8,225 nt of DNA from JALYNX01 sp040905925 (GCA_040905925.1 JBBDQO010000045.1:1-8225); one strand, 5' to 3'. Counted from the first letter of the stretch, positions 1-6,540 are shown. Notes: a model not told the origin generated them from the letters alone. Program-made: numbers and translations.

Positions 1-9
1 GGAAGGGGT

Positions 10-861
10 TTAGATCAATTTGGCGATGGAGGTTTCCGCACCCCGGGAGAGACGGGTCAGAGGCTCGCGAGGATAACCGGGGTCGAGACCGGCCGCCTTG
101 GCCGCCGCCTTCACCCCGGGGATCCCGTGGGCCTCCACGTCTGCGCTCACCGAGCTGAGGCGCTTCTGGAGCCGTCTCGCCGTCTCCGGGCTCTCCTTGG
201 TCGCAGCCAGGATCTGGAGCACCAGAGCGGGCAGATAGTTGCCCGAACCGGTGATCGCCCCGTCACAGCCCACGGCCATGGCTGCGGTCAGGGCTGGCGA
301 GGATCCCGAATAGACAATGAACCCGGGTGGGGTGGCATCGATTATGGATTGGAGCCGCACCACGTCGCCACTGGAGTCCTTCATCCCCACCACCTTGTCG
401 TGGCGGGAGATGCGCCAGACCAACTCAATGGGGAGGTTGTAGTTGGTGACCCCGGGCACCGAGTAGATGAACACCGGCAGCGGCGACATATCGGCGATGG
501 TCCGATAGAAGCGGAGGATGGCCTCGTCACGCCCCCGGGAAAGGGTGGTCGGGGTCATCACCAGGATGCTGTCGGCTTCGGCGTCGGCCGCCTCCTGAAC
601 CTGGCGAACCGCGACTCGCGTCGACTCGGCGGCGATCCCGACCATGAAATGCGCCTTGCGGCGCCGACCGGTCTTGACCAAGCGGCCGCGCTCACCGGGC
701 TCGAGATAGGGGCCCTCACCGTTGGAGCCTCCGATCACGAAACCGGTCATGCCGACGTTGCCGAGGACGCGGAGATTGTGAGTGTGGGCCCTCGTGTCGA
801 TCTCCCCGCTCCGGGTGAACGGCGTGATCAACGCGGGCATGTACTCAGGTGGTGGCAGCAT
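10..861 (-). CDS. Dihydrodipicolinate synthase / N-acetylneuraminate lyase family aldolase
   Basis: A 283-residue class I aldolase of the DapA/NanA (TIM-barrel) family, about the usual family length and probably cytoplasmic. Visible motifs are the N-terminal ALITPF stretch (residues 10-15), the substrate carboxylate-binding loop GGSNGEG (44-50), the catalytic tyrosine in FIYSVP (Tyr133) and the Schiff-base lysine in GMKDSSGD (Lys161). In this family the lysine forms an imine with a 2-oxo acid such as pyruvate. The loop is SNGE rather than the TTGE usual in true DapA, so a different sugar-acid or hydroxy-keto-acid aldolase is at least as likely as lysine biosynthesis; the substrate cannot be named. 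It starts 38 bases after the last tadE gene on the same strand and may be cotranscribed. No strong ribosome binding site is seen; ATG at 840 is an alternative start. The stop is TAA at 12-10. Confidence 0.9.
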   Translation of the reverse strand: MLPPPEYMPALITPFTRSGEIDTRAHTHNLRVLGNVGMTGFVIGGSNGEGPYLEPGERGRLVKTGRRRKAHFMVGIAAESTRVAVRQVQEAADAEADSILVMTPTTLSRGRDEAILRFYRTIADMSPLPVFIYSVPGVTNYNLPIELVWRISRHDKVVGMKDSSGDVVRLQSIIDATPPGFIVYSGSSPALTAAMAVGCDGAITGSGNYLPALVLQILAATKESPETARRLQKRLSSVSADVEAHGIPGVKAAAKAAGLDPGYPREPLTRLSRGAETSIAKLI

Positions 862-899
862 CGACCACAGGCTAGAAAGACTGTTTCAGGGTTCGGGCC

Positions 900-1475
900 C
901 TATGCGGGTGCCGGGGGCTCCATGCGGAAGACTGCGTCATCGTCCCAGTCGACCGTGCCGTTCCACCACAGGAAGTTCGTCTGCCACGTGTGCTGGAACT
1001 CGATCCGGACCCCGATCCAATCCGCGGTGCCTGTGTCGTTCACCCTGTCCTCCGGATCCCAGTTGCTGCCGAGGTTGACGGCAACCCAGGTCGAGCCCTG
1101 GCACGCGATCAGGTCGAGGTCGGCCGGAGTCGAGGGGCGGTAGATGCGGGTGTAACTGTTGGACACTGGATAGGAGCCGCTGACATCGGACTTGTAGATG
1201 TGGACGAATTGGACCTGACCGGTCTGAAACGACTGGAGGGCACCGGTTGCCGCTTCGAGGATCACGCAGTCGGCGTCCCCGTTGTTGGCAGCAGATGCCG
1301 CTACCCGGCCGCCTTCCCGGGTGGCAACGGTGACCGAGAGCCAGTCACGGAAGGCCATTCCGTACTCGAAGGCACCGAGGGCGATCATCATCAGAAACAT
1401 GAAGATCAAAGAGAACTCGATCAGGGTGGTGCCCTTTTCGCCTTCCTTGCCGCGCCAGGGGTGGAGCAGGCTCAT
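900..1475 (-). CDS. TadE-like pseudopilin (module B, third gene)
   Basis: A 191-residue TadE-like protein. A short basic N-terminus ends at Gly15, followed by TTLIEF and a hydrophobic helix (about residues 18-40): the G|xxxxE prepilin pattern, with Glu20 at mature position 5. The family motif REGGR follows the helix. Cys70 (in DADCVIL) and Cys125 could form a disulfide outside the membrane. Near the C-terminus, GVRIEF-QHTW-T (155-165) and a closing EP match the three other TadE proteins here. I chose ATG at 1475 because it overlaps the tadG stop as ATGA; the longer frame from GTG at 1568 runs back through tadG and adds a proline/arginine-rich stretch without family features. There is no clear ribosome binding site, which fits translational coupling to tadG. 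It is closest to the tadE at 2968-3552, with which it shares DADC-x-IL. Confidence 0.85.
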   Translation of the reverse strand: MSLLHPWRGKEGEKGTTLIEFSLIFMFLMMIALGAFEYGMAFRDWLSVTVATREGGRVAASAANNGDADCVILEAATGALQSFQTGQVQFVHIYKSDVSGSYPVSNSYTRIYRPSTPADLDLIACQGSTWVAVNLGSNWDPEDRVNDTGTADWIGVRIEFQHTWQTNFLWWNGTVDWDDDAVFRMEPPAPA

Positions 1476-2971
1476 TCGTTGGGAACCAGTCGCACCGGGT
1501 TGCCGATGATCCGAGCCGCCCATGTGGTGCGGTCGTGGGGCTCGGAGTTCTCGATTTCCATCTTCCACCAGCAGTTGGTGGTGCAGGTGTAGCTGTCGGG
1601 AATCTCCACCTGGGCGGTGACCCAGAGCCCGTTGAAGAGCGAGGGAGGGGTCGAGGTCTTGATTCTGCAGGCTCCTGAATTGGAGTAGACCACCGTGCCT
1701 GCCTCGTTCCTGGCCACCCAGTCACAGGTGGCGGTGCTGCCGGCGGGGGTCTTGACCGTCATCCAGGCTTCTTGGTCGTCCTCGCCCGGGTCGTAGAACT
1801 GGAGCTCGAGGGTCTTGCCCGCGTGGACCTGGGCGACTTCGGCGACGTGCAGGGTCGAAATGCCCGATTGGTTGGTGAAGATCGAGATGTCGTTGATCCC
1901 GTACACCCGGGCGTTGGCCGCGCTGGCGGTGTTGGCCCGAACCGCGAATTGATTGGTGCCACCGTCGTTGCCGTCGGTCCAGACCCGGAGCACGTAGATC
2001 CCGGGGGCAACCGCCCCGGACAACCTGCAGAGGGTGACCCAGTTGTTCATGTAGGTGCCCGAGGAGGCCCCGGAAGTGATGTTGAAGGCGCCGGTCCCAA
2101 CAGAGCAGCCGGTGATGGCCACGTTGTTGGTGGGGTCGAGCGGGGTGTCGTCAAACCGGTACATCTGGAAATGGGTGTCGGCCCCACCCCCGGTGTTCTG
2201 GGCGCGGTCGCCGGTCTCGAAATCGAAGCTGCCCCGCTCGTAGAAGCCGGCGTCGTAGACGCGAACGCTTAAATCGCTGACTCCGGAGGGGACATCGACC
2301 GCCAGGTAATAGCCGTCGAAGCGGTGCTCGGTGTTGTCGAATTCCTGGTTCCAGGTGCCGTCGTCGTCCCAATACAGTGTCGAATGGGCGTCACCGTTCC
2401 ACTTGTTGGTGTAGGGCCCGGAGACGGCTGCCCAGAATCGCTGTGCGGTGGCCGGGTTGCAGTCGCCGCTCTGGATGCTGGTGATCCCGACTCCGAAACA
2501 GGGATCGGGGCTGCCGATCGGAACCGGTTTCACGTACTCGGCGGTGGCCACCCTGGTGATGTCGAATGAGTCGAATCCGAACAGCTTCACGAAGAAGGTC
2601 GGGATCTGGGTAGCCAAAGTGACTTCGAGCTTGTTGTCAGCGAGCTGGCGCCAGTCGAGGTCGTCTGGCCCTCCGCCCGCCACCGGGCTGCCGTTGATGC
2701 TCCCGATGTCGAAGCCGTTGGCGTTGGCGGCGCCAAGTGCGTTGTCGTTGACACCGTCGGTATCCCCGGGCAGGAAGACCACACCGGCCAGAGCCGATGA
2801 GTCGGCGCCGCGCTGGAGGCGAGCACCGTTGAGGTAGAGCCAACCAAGGTCGACCGCGAATGCCGAGATCCCCAGCAGAACGACAAGCATGACGGCGATC
2901 AGAGGCAGCGCCATACCCCGGTCGTCACCTTCAAGGCGTCGGGCGAGACGTTGGCGAATTGCTTGTTTCAT
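1472..2971 (-). CDS. TadG-like protein with large extracellular region (module B)
   Basis: A 499-residue protein beginning like TadG (the TadE/G-like N-terminal domain): a basic stretch to Gly19, then a hydrophobic helix (about 20-45) ending in AVDLGWLYL, then RLQRGADSSALAG (51-63), typical of the region after the helix. No acidic residue sits at mature position 5, as expected for TadG. The rest should be extracellular. It has a GDAHS motif (193-197), repeated beta-strand-like blocks (GIYVLRVW about 324-331, QFAVRA 341-346), FYDPGE (392-397), a cysteine pair in CTTNCWWKM (463-471) and a terminal TTWAARIIGNPVRLVP. I see no von Willebrand A MIDAS motif (DxSxS), which many TadG proteins carry. 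The same landmarks occur in the other tadG at 3866-5359. ATG at 2971 overlaps the preceding tadE stop (ATGA), with AAGG about 8 bases upstream. The role is inferred as a cell-surface or pilus-associated component; the large domain is unassigned. Confidence 0.83.
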   Translation of the reverse strand: MKQAIRQRLARRLEGDDRGMALPLIAVMLVVLLGISAFAVDLGWLYLNGARLQRGADSSALAGVVFLPGDTDGVNDNALGAANANGFDIGSINGSPVAGGGPDDLDWRQLADNKLEVTLATQIPTFFVKLFGFDSFDITRVATAEYVKPVPIGSPDPCFGVGITSIQSGDCNPATAQRFWAAVSGPYTNKWNGDAHSTLYWDDDGTWNQEFDNTEHRFDGYYLAVDVPSGVSDLSVRVYDAGFYERGSFDFETGDRAQNTGGGADTHFQMYRFDDTPLDPTNNVAITGCSVGTGAFNITSGASSGTYMNNWVTLCRLSGAVAPGIYVLRVWTDGNDGGTNQFAVRANTASAANARVYGINDISIFTNQSGISTLHVAEVAQVHAGKTLELQFYDPGEDDQEAWMTVKTPAGSTATCDWVARNEAGTVVYSNSGACRIKTSTPPSLFNGLWVTAQVEIPDSYTCTTNCWWKMEIENSEPHDRTTWAARIIGNPVRLVPNE

Positions 2972-3552
2972 TCGAAGACCTTTGGCTCGAGACGGGTGAT
3001 GGTCGATTCATCGATCGTGATCGAACCCCGGAACGGGGCGAAGTTGGTGACCCAGTCGTGGGTCATGATGATCCTGACCCCGATGATGTCGAGTGGGTCG
3101 TCGCCAACCACCGTTTGACGGGAGGTGGCGACCCATCCGATCGGATTGATGGTCCAGGTGTCGGATGGTTGGGCGGGGACATTGCACAGATTCGGATCTC
3201 CGCCGTCGAACACGGCGTAGTTGGTGACGCCCTGCGCCCCGTTGACGTCTGCCTTGAAAATCTGGATCGACGTGATCCGGTTCAGGTCACCTTGGGTGGC
3301 GACAGTGCCGATCCCTCGGAGGATGGCGCAATCGGCGTCTACATCGTTCCCGGCAAGGGCGCCCACCCGGGCGCCCTCACGTGAGATATAGGAGACGGTG
3401 AGGAAGTCCTTGAAGGCCAGGCCGATCTCCATGATGCCCATGATGATGAGGATCAGCAGAGGGAAGACGAGGGCGGCCTCGACGATGGTGGCTCCCCGTT
3501 GACGGCGGGTCCCGGCCTTGGGGGCTGAGGATTGGGTCTTGGAGAATCTCAT
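2968..3552 (-). CDS. TadE-like pseudopilin (module B, first gene)
   Basis: A 194-residue TadE-like protein. A basic leader (residues 1-20) ends in RQRG, followed by ATIVEAALVF and a hydrophobic helix (to about 43); Gly20|Ala21 with Glu25 gives the prepilin-type cleavage pattern. FKDFLTVSYISREGARVGA (47-65) is the conserved post-helix TadE block. IFKADVNG (98-105) has counterparts in the three other TadE proteins. Cys75 (DADCAIL) and Cys123 are candidates for a disulfide. The C-terminus has GVRIIM-THDWVTNF (158-171) and ends LEPKVFE, very like the QIEPQVFES end of the tadE at 5895-6467. ATG at 3552 has GAGG (minus strand, 3562-3559) six bases upstream, a good ribosome binding site and the start of module B after a 313-base gap. 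The stop overlaps the tadG start (ATGA at 2971-2968). Confidence 0.87.
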   Translation of the reverse strand: MRFSKTQSSAPKAGTRRQRGATIVEAALVFPLLILIIMGIMEIGLAFKDFLTVSYISREGARVGALAGNDVDADCAILRGIGTVATQGDLNRITSIQIFKADVNGAQGVTNYAVFDGGDPNLCNVPAQPSDTWTINPIGWVATSRQTVVGDDPLDIIGVRIIMTHDWVTNFAPFRGSITIDESTITRLEPKVFE

Positions 3553-3571
3553 TTGACGCCTCGGTGGTCAT

Positions 3572-3595
3572 CTCGGGCCGGGTTGGCCGCCCGAG
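3572..3595 (-). promoter_or_regulatory. Hairpin just upstream of the module B ribosome binding site
   Basis: CTCGGGC and GCCCGAG form a perfect 7-bp stem around a 10-base loop. It ends 9 bases before the GAGG ribosome binding site of the tadE starting at 3552, so in the mRNA it could affect ribosome access or 5' end stability. The structure is seen in the sequence; the role is inference. Confidence 0.4.
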
Positions 3596-3712
3596 GCGAG
3601 CTGAACACGTAGTCGACCTCAGGGGAGGGATGGAATAGATCCAACCCAGCGAAGGCTAAGCGGGCTCCGGAGAAGGGATAGGGGCCGTGCGGCCCATTCG
3701 ACGCGACGAAAC

Positions 3713-3757
3713 GGAGGGAACGCTGCATCGACTGATCGATGCGTCTCGCTCCCCTCC
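3713..3757 (-). promoter_or_regulatory. Extended hairpin in the module B leader
   Basis: The core is GCATCGA/TCGATGC, a perfect 7-bp stem around a 4-base loop at 3725-3742. It is flanked by GGAGGG (3713-3718) and CCCTCC (3752-3757), which can pair to extend the stem across an internal loop. It may be a structured 5' leader element. No known RNA family was recognised. Confidence 0.4.
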
Positions 3758-3788
3758 CGATACGAGGGCATGTCGGTCGTCTGCTCAC

Positions 3789-3836
3789 TTGACTTCGAGG
3801 TCAATGTCGGCAGATCTGCCCGATTTCTTTAAGAAA
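3789..3836 (-). promoter_or_regulatory. Three adjacent perfect inverted repeats upstream of module B
   Basis: Within 48 bases lie TTGAC-6-GTCAA (3789-3804), the 12-base palindrome GGCAGATCTGCC (3809-3820), and TTTCTT-1-AAGAAA (3824-3836). Such packing between two operon-like modules suggests protein binding sites in a promoter region. The minus strand also carries TTGACC here, which resembles a -35 box, but I found no good -10 box at the right distance. No regulator can be named. Confidence 0.35.
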
Positions 3837-3857
3837 ACACCTGGGTCTGGGGGACCC
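3829..3857 (-). terminator. Weak terminator-like hairpin after module A
   Basis: Starting nine bases after the TAG stop of the module A tadG, the minus strand reads GGGTC-CCCCA-GACCC, a 5-bp GC-rich stem (3857-3843), then five bases, then TTTTCTT. The stem is short and the T-run is offset, so termination would be partial at best. Its position at the end of a module makes it plausible. Confidence 0.3.
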
Positions 3858-3865
3858 TGATCGGT

Positions 3866-5359
3866 CTAGGTGCTGGGCACCAGATGGATCGGGTTGCCGA
3901 TCATGTAGGCCCGCCAGGTAGTGGTGTCGTTGACCCCCGAGGTATAGACGTAGTTCATCTTCCACCAACAGGTGACGCAGGCGTACTCCGGTGGCAGATC
4001 CATCTCGAATTTGAGCCAGCGCCCGTTGTACTCCTGGGGGCTCACCGTCTCCTGACAGCTCGAGCCGGCGGGGATGGTCTGTTGCAGGGACCACGGTTGG
4101 GTCGGGTTGTTGCGGTCGTAGATGCGGCATTCGCCGTCGTTGAACACCGTCAGATCGGGCCCCACCACCTGGAGGGTCCCCGGCGCCGAAGACTCACCCG
4201 GGTCGTAGAGCTCGATCACGAAAGTCTTGCCGTGGTAATAGGAGGGGACCTCGGCCAGGTAGAAGGCCGTGGTCGACCCGCTGAAGTTGTTGTAGATCGA
4301 GAAGTCACCGAGAGCGAAGAGGTTCCCCGTGGTCGACCGGACCGAGTAGCGGTTGAGGCCGGCCCGATTGACGATCGCACCGGGGTCGACGTGGCGGATC
4401 TGGAGGATGTAGATACCGGAGCCGGTTTGTGTCCAGCAGCCCTGCCCGTCCGGTGCAGTGAAGCTGTACGGAGCCGGGTCGGGAACCTGAGGCTGCGGTG
4501 GGATCGTGGCCTCGCACAGCCTTGTGTTGTCGGAGATGTCGAGGGGGGTGGGATCGGGAGCGTAGAGGGCGACGTACATGGTCGGCCCGCAGCTTGCCGC
4601 GCTGCTCGGTCCCCAGTCCTCGCATCCTCGGTCCCCGGTGCGGATTCCGTCGCTGGTGGGGTTCCCACCGGAGGTGTTGTAGAAGGCCAGGTCGTTGCCC
4701 TGGACCGTGAAGGTGGACCCGGATTCGATGCCGTAGAGATACCCGCCGCTGCGAGCCGGCGGTGAAGGGTTCTGGGTGCAAGTCGGATTGTCGCTCGACC
4801 CCCGACACCACGAGGAATGCGCGTCACCCATCACGGTGTCTGTCCACTTGCCGTGGATGTTGGCCCAGAAGTTGTCCTGTCCGGTGCAGCCCGGTTGGTC
4901 TGGGTCGCACGAGTTTCCGAATTGGTTATCCGGGCTGCCCAGTTTCAGCGGCGGGATGAACTCGGCGGTGGCGGTTCGTGAGATGGCCATCGTGCTGAAG
5001 CCGAGGATCTTGGCGAAAAAGGTAGGAACGACGTCGCGAACAGTGACCGCGAGCTTGTTGGGCTCACCTGGGACCACCCCGGGGTTTACGACGACATCGA
5101 CCAGCGAATCGTCGTACCCGTTTCTCAGCGCGATATCGATCGCGGTCGAATCTGCGGTCCCGGGTTGGCCCGGGAGCCAGATGACGCCCCCCAGAGCCGC
5201 AGCGTCGGCTGCCCGTTGAATCCGGCTGGCACTGAGATAGAACCAGGCCAGGTCGGTGCCGAACGCAGCCATGCCCATCAGGACAACCATCGATGCCGCC
5301 ACCAGGGCCAGTGCCGCACCCCGATCGTTGTCTTTCGCCCTTCGGAACAGTCTTTTCAT
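3866..5359 (-). CDS. TadG-like protein with large extracellular region (module A)
   Basis: A 497-residue paralogue of the tadG at 1472-2971. The N-terminus has a basic stretch to Gly14, a hydrophobic helix (about 15-42) with the TadG-type AAFGTDLAWFYL ending, then RIQRAADAAALGG (46-58). The remainder should lie outside the membrane. Landmarks shared with the paralogue are VPTFFAKILGF (111-121), GDAHS (178-182), SGIYILQIRH (about 314-323), HGKTFVIELYDPGE (376-389), CRIYD (411-415), a cysteine pair in CVTCWWKM (461-468) and the terminal TTWRAYMIGNPIHLVP. The middle part is more cysteine-rich than in the paralogue (for example Cys151, 158, 185, 194, 246 and 257), which suggests several disulfides. 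No von Willebrand A metal-binding motif is seen. ATG at 5359 overlaps the tadE stop (ATGA), with AGGGG eight bases upstream. A structural or adhesive role at the surface is inference. Confidence 0.83.
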   Translation of the reverse strand: MKRLFRRAKDNDRGAALALVAASMVVLMGMAAFGTDLAWFYLSASRIQRAADAAALGGVIWLPGQPGTADSTAIDIALRNGYDDSLVDVVVNPGVVPGEPNKLAVTVRDVVPTFFAKILGFSTMAISRTATAEFIPPLKLGSPDNQFGNSCDPDQPGCTGQDNFWANIHGKWTDTVMGDAHSSWCRGSSDNPTCTQNPSPPARSGGYLYGIESGSTFTVQGNDLAFYNTSGGNPTSDGIRTGDRGCEDWGPSSAASCGPTMYVALYAPDPTPLDISDNTRLCEATIPPQPQVPDPAPYSFTAPDGQGCWTQTGSGIYILQIRHVDPGAIVNRAGLNRYSVRSTTGNLFALGDFSIYNNFSGSTTAFYLAEVPSYYHGKTFVIELYDPGESSAPGTLQVVGPDLTVFNDGECRIYDRNNPTQPWSLQQTIPAGSSCQETVSPQEYNGRWLKFEMDLPPEYACVTCWWKMNYVYTSGVNDTTTWRAYMIGNPIHLVPST

Positions 5360-5898
5360 TGGGTGCCCCTGGTATCTGGCTCTACCTGCATCACGGCGGT
5401 CTCGGTCCAGTCGACGGTGGGAAACGGGAAGATCCCGGTCACACTGGTGTGGGAGAAGGTCAATTCGACGCCGAGGACATCGAGGGTGGGGGGGACGCGG
5501 TCACGCGACGACGCCACCCACGGGCAGCCATTGGCGCAGGAAAGGTCGATGAGTGGTGAATCGCAAGCCAGGCCGCTGCCGCTCGGGGTGTACTCGTTGA
5601 TCGATCCGACTATCGGGTCGCCAACGGCATCGGCCTTGAAGACTCTGACCAGCTCCAGGTCCCCGAACCGCAGGTTGCAGGAGGCTTCCTCGACAGCCTG
5701 GAGGATCAGGTCGTCCGCGGTTGGGAAGTCGGCGGCAGCGGCGCCGGTGCGCGCCCCTTCTCGGGCGGCATTGGTGACGGTCAGGTAATCGACCACGAGG
5801 AATCCGATTTCGGAGAGACCCACTGCCATGAGGATGAGCACAGGGAGGATCAGGCCCACCTCGACCAGGGAGGCACCTCGTTCACGGAGTTGCCTCAT
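5356..5898 (-). CDS. TadE-like pseudopilin (module A, second gene)
   Basis: A 180-residue TadE-like protein with a very short leader: MRQLRERG, then ASLVEVGLIL and a hydrophobic helix (about 12-36). Gly8|Ala9 with Glu13 fits prepilin-type processing. VDYLTVTNAAREGARTGA (36-53) is the family block after the helix, and VRVFKADAVG (84-93) matches the other copies. Four cysteines (74, 112, 121, 125) could form two disulfides. The C-terminus has GVELTF-SHTSVTG (143-155) and ends near VEP. I chose ATG at 5898, which overlaps the upstream tadE stop (ATGA at 5898-5895). The longer frame from TTG at 5979 overlaps that gene and adds an arginine-rich stretch before the expected leader. The ribosome binding site is weak, which fits translational coupling. 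Of the four copies this is the most divergent: it has serine-valine where the others have tryptophan in the H-x-W-x-T motif. Confidence 0.85.
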   Translation of the reverse strand: MRQLRERGASLVEVGLILPVLILMAVGLSEIGFLVVDYLTVTNAAREGARTGAAAADFPTADDLILQAVEEASCNLRFGDLELVRVFKADAVGDPIVGSINEYTPSGSGLACDSPLIDLSCANGCPWVASSRDRVPPTLDVLGVELTFSHTSVTGIFPFPTVDWTETAVMQVEPDTRGTQ

Positions 5899-6467
5899 GA
5901 CTCGAATACCTGGGGCTCGATCTGGAAGTCGGTCGCGGTGGTGAAATCGCTCGAGTCGACGAAATAGCCGGTCAGCCAATCATGAGTGAACTGGACCTCC
6001 ACCCCGACCCGGTCGAGGGTCGGGGCCTCGACATCGCGATCCGCCGGGTCCCAATTGGGGACGGTGTAGGTATCTCGGAACGGTTCGGGGCAGGGGGTCC
6101 AGTCACAACAGCCGACGAGGATGGTGCCCGGGGAGTTGTCGCTGCAGTCGGAGCCTGGGGTGTAGTTGTAACTCGTGGAGGCGCCACCGGGGGCGGCCTT
6201 GAACACCCTCGCCCGCATCCCACTGGCGATGCCCGCCGGGGCCAGGGTTCGCTCGATATCGCGCAGGATCTGGATGTCGGCCCGGGGGTCGTCTCCGTAA
6301 GTGGCGCCGGCACGGGCGCCTTCGCGGGCAGCGTGGCTGATTGATAGCCAGTCTTTGAAGGCGAGCCCGAACTCCACAATCGCGAATAGGGCGATGAAGA
6401 GCAGGCCGTAGACGAGGGCGGCCTCAACCAGTGTGGCGCCCCGCTCGCCATCGACATTTTTTCTCAT
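5895..6467 (-). CDS. TadE-like pseudopilin, cysteine-rich (module A, first gene)
   Basis: A 190-residue TadE-like protein. The leader MRKNVDGERG is followed by ATLVEAALVY and a hydrophobic helix (to about 36); Gly10|Ala11 with Glu15 is the prepilin-type pattern. FKDWLSISHAAREGARAGA (37-55) is the family block. A local cluster Cys108, Cys120, Cys121, Cys126 lies in an insert that the other copies lack. GVEVQF-THDWLTGYF (155-169) and the terminal EPQVFES resemble the tadE at 2968-3552. I chose ATG at 6467, with GGGG four bases upstream; a TTG at 6512 extends the frame by 15 residues that do not look like a leader. It is the first gene of module A, 165 bases after sdhB. Its stop overlaps the next tadE start (ATGA). 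Confidence 0.85.
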   Translation of the reverse strand: MRKNVDGERGATLVEAALVYGLLFIALFAIVEFGLAFKDWLSISHAAREGARAGATYGDDPRADIQILRDIERTLAPAGIASGMRARVFKAAPGGASTSYNYTPGSDCSDNSPGTILVGCCDWTPCPEPFRDTYTVPNWDPADRDVEAPTLDRVGVEVQFTHDWLTGYFVDSSDFTTATDFQIEPQVFES

Positions 6468-6511
6468 CTCGCCCCTATTTCCCTCGCACTCAGCACTCTG
6501 CGTGATCCACA

Positions 6512-6540
6512 ACTACAGTCAGTGGTGGCCTTGGGGTAAA
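6512..6540 (-). promoter_or_regulatory. Possible promoter of tad module A
   Basis: On the minus strand TTTACC (6540-6535) and TGTAGT (6517-6512) are separated by exactly 17 bases, each matching four of six positions of the sigma-70-type consensus. Transcription would start near 6505, some 40 bases before the tadE ATG at 6467. Matches of this quality arise by chance, so this is a candidate only. The gap between sdhB and tadE otherwise shows no gene. Confidence 0.35.

Larger units (their letters stand above)
3553..3865 (-). other. Structured 313-base gap between the two tad modules
   Basis: No convincing gene lies here. Read on the minus strand it holds, in order: a weak terminator-like hairpin just after the tadG stop, three perfect short inverted repeats between 3836 and 3789, a long hairpin (3757-3713), a short GC hairpin with arms GGGCC/GGCCC (3695-3682), a 7-bp-stem hairpin (3595-3572), and the GAGG ribosome binding site of the next tadE. 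This contrasts with the 4-base overlaps at the other four tad junctions and suggests that module B has its own transcription start and a long 5' leader. I compared it by eye with cyclic-di-GMP and cobalamin riboswitch cores and saw no match. I could not pick out a convincing -35/-10 pair. A frame of 79 codons (3788-3549) crosses it but does not look coding. Confidence 0.5.

Noticed and set aside
127..1143. Plus-strand open frame of 338 codons
   Set aside because: It lies antisense to the aldolase and tadE, has no recognisable domain, and is explained by GC-rich codons in the real genes.
1476..1568. Longer start (GTG) for the last tadE
   Set aside because: It would read through the end of tadG in another frame and add residues unlike a prepilin leader; the ATGA overlap start is better.
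3553..3865. Cyclic-di-GMP or cobalamin riboswitch in the inter-module gap
   Set aside because: The conserved core sequences of those classes are not present on the minus strand.
3884..4765. Plus-strand open frame of 293 codons
   Set aside because: It is fully antisense to a tadG with clear motifs; its composition is repetitive in V, G and D, as expected of a shadow frame.
5899..5979. Longer start (TTG) for the second tadE of module A
   Set aside because: It overlaps the upstream tadE, adds an arginine-rich stretch and leaves the prepilin-type leader in the middle of the protein.
6468..6512. Longer start (TTG) for the first tadE of module A
   Set aside because: ATG at 6467 has a GGGG ribosome binding site and gives a typical short basic leader; the extra 15 residues fit nothing.
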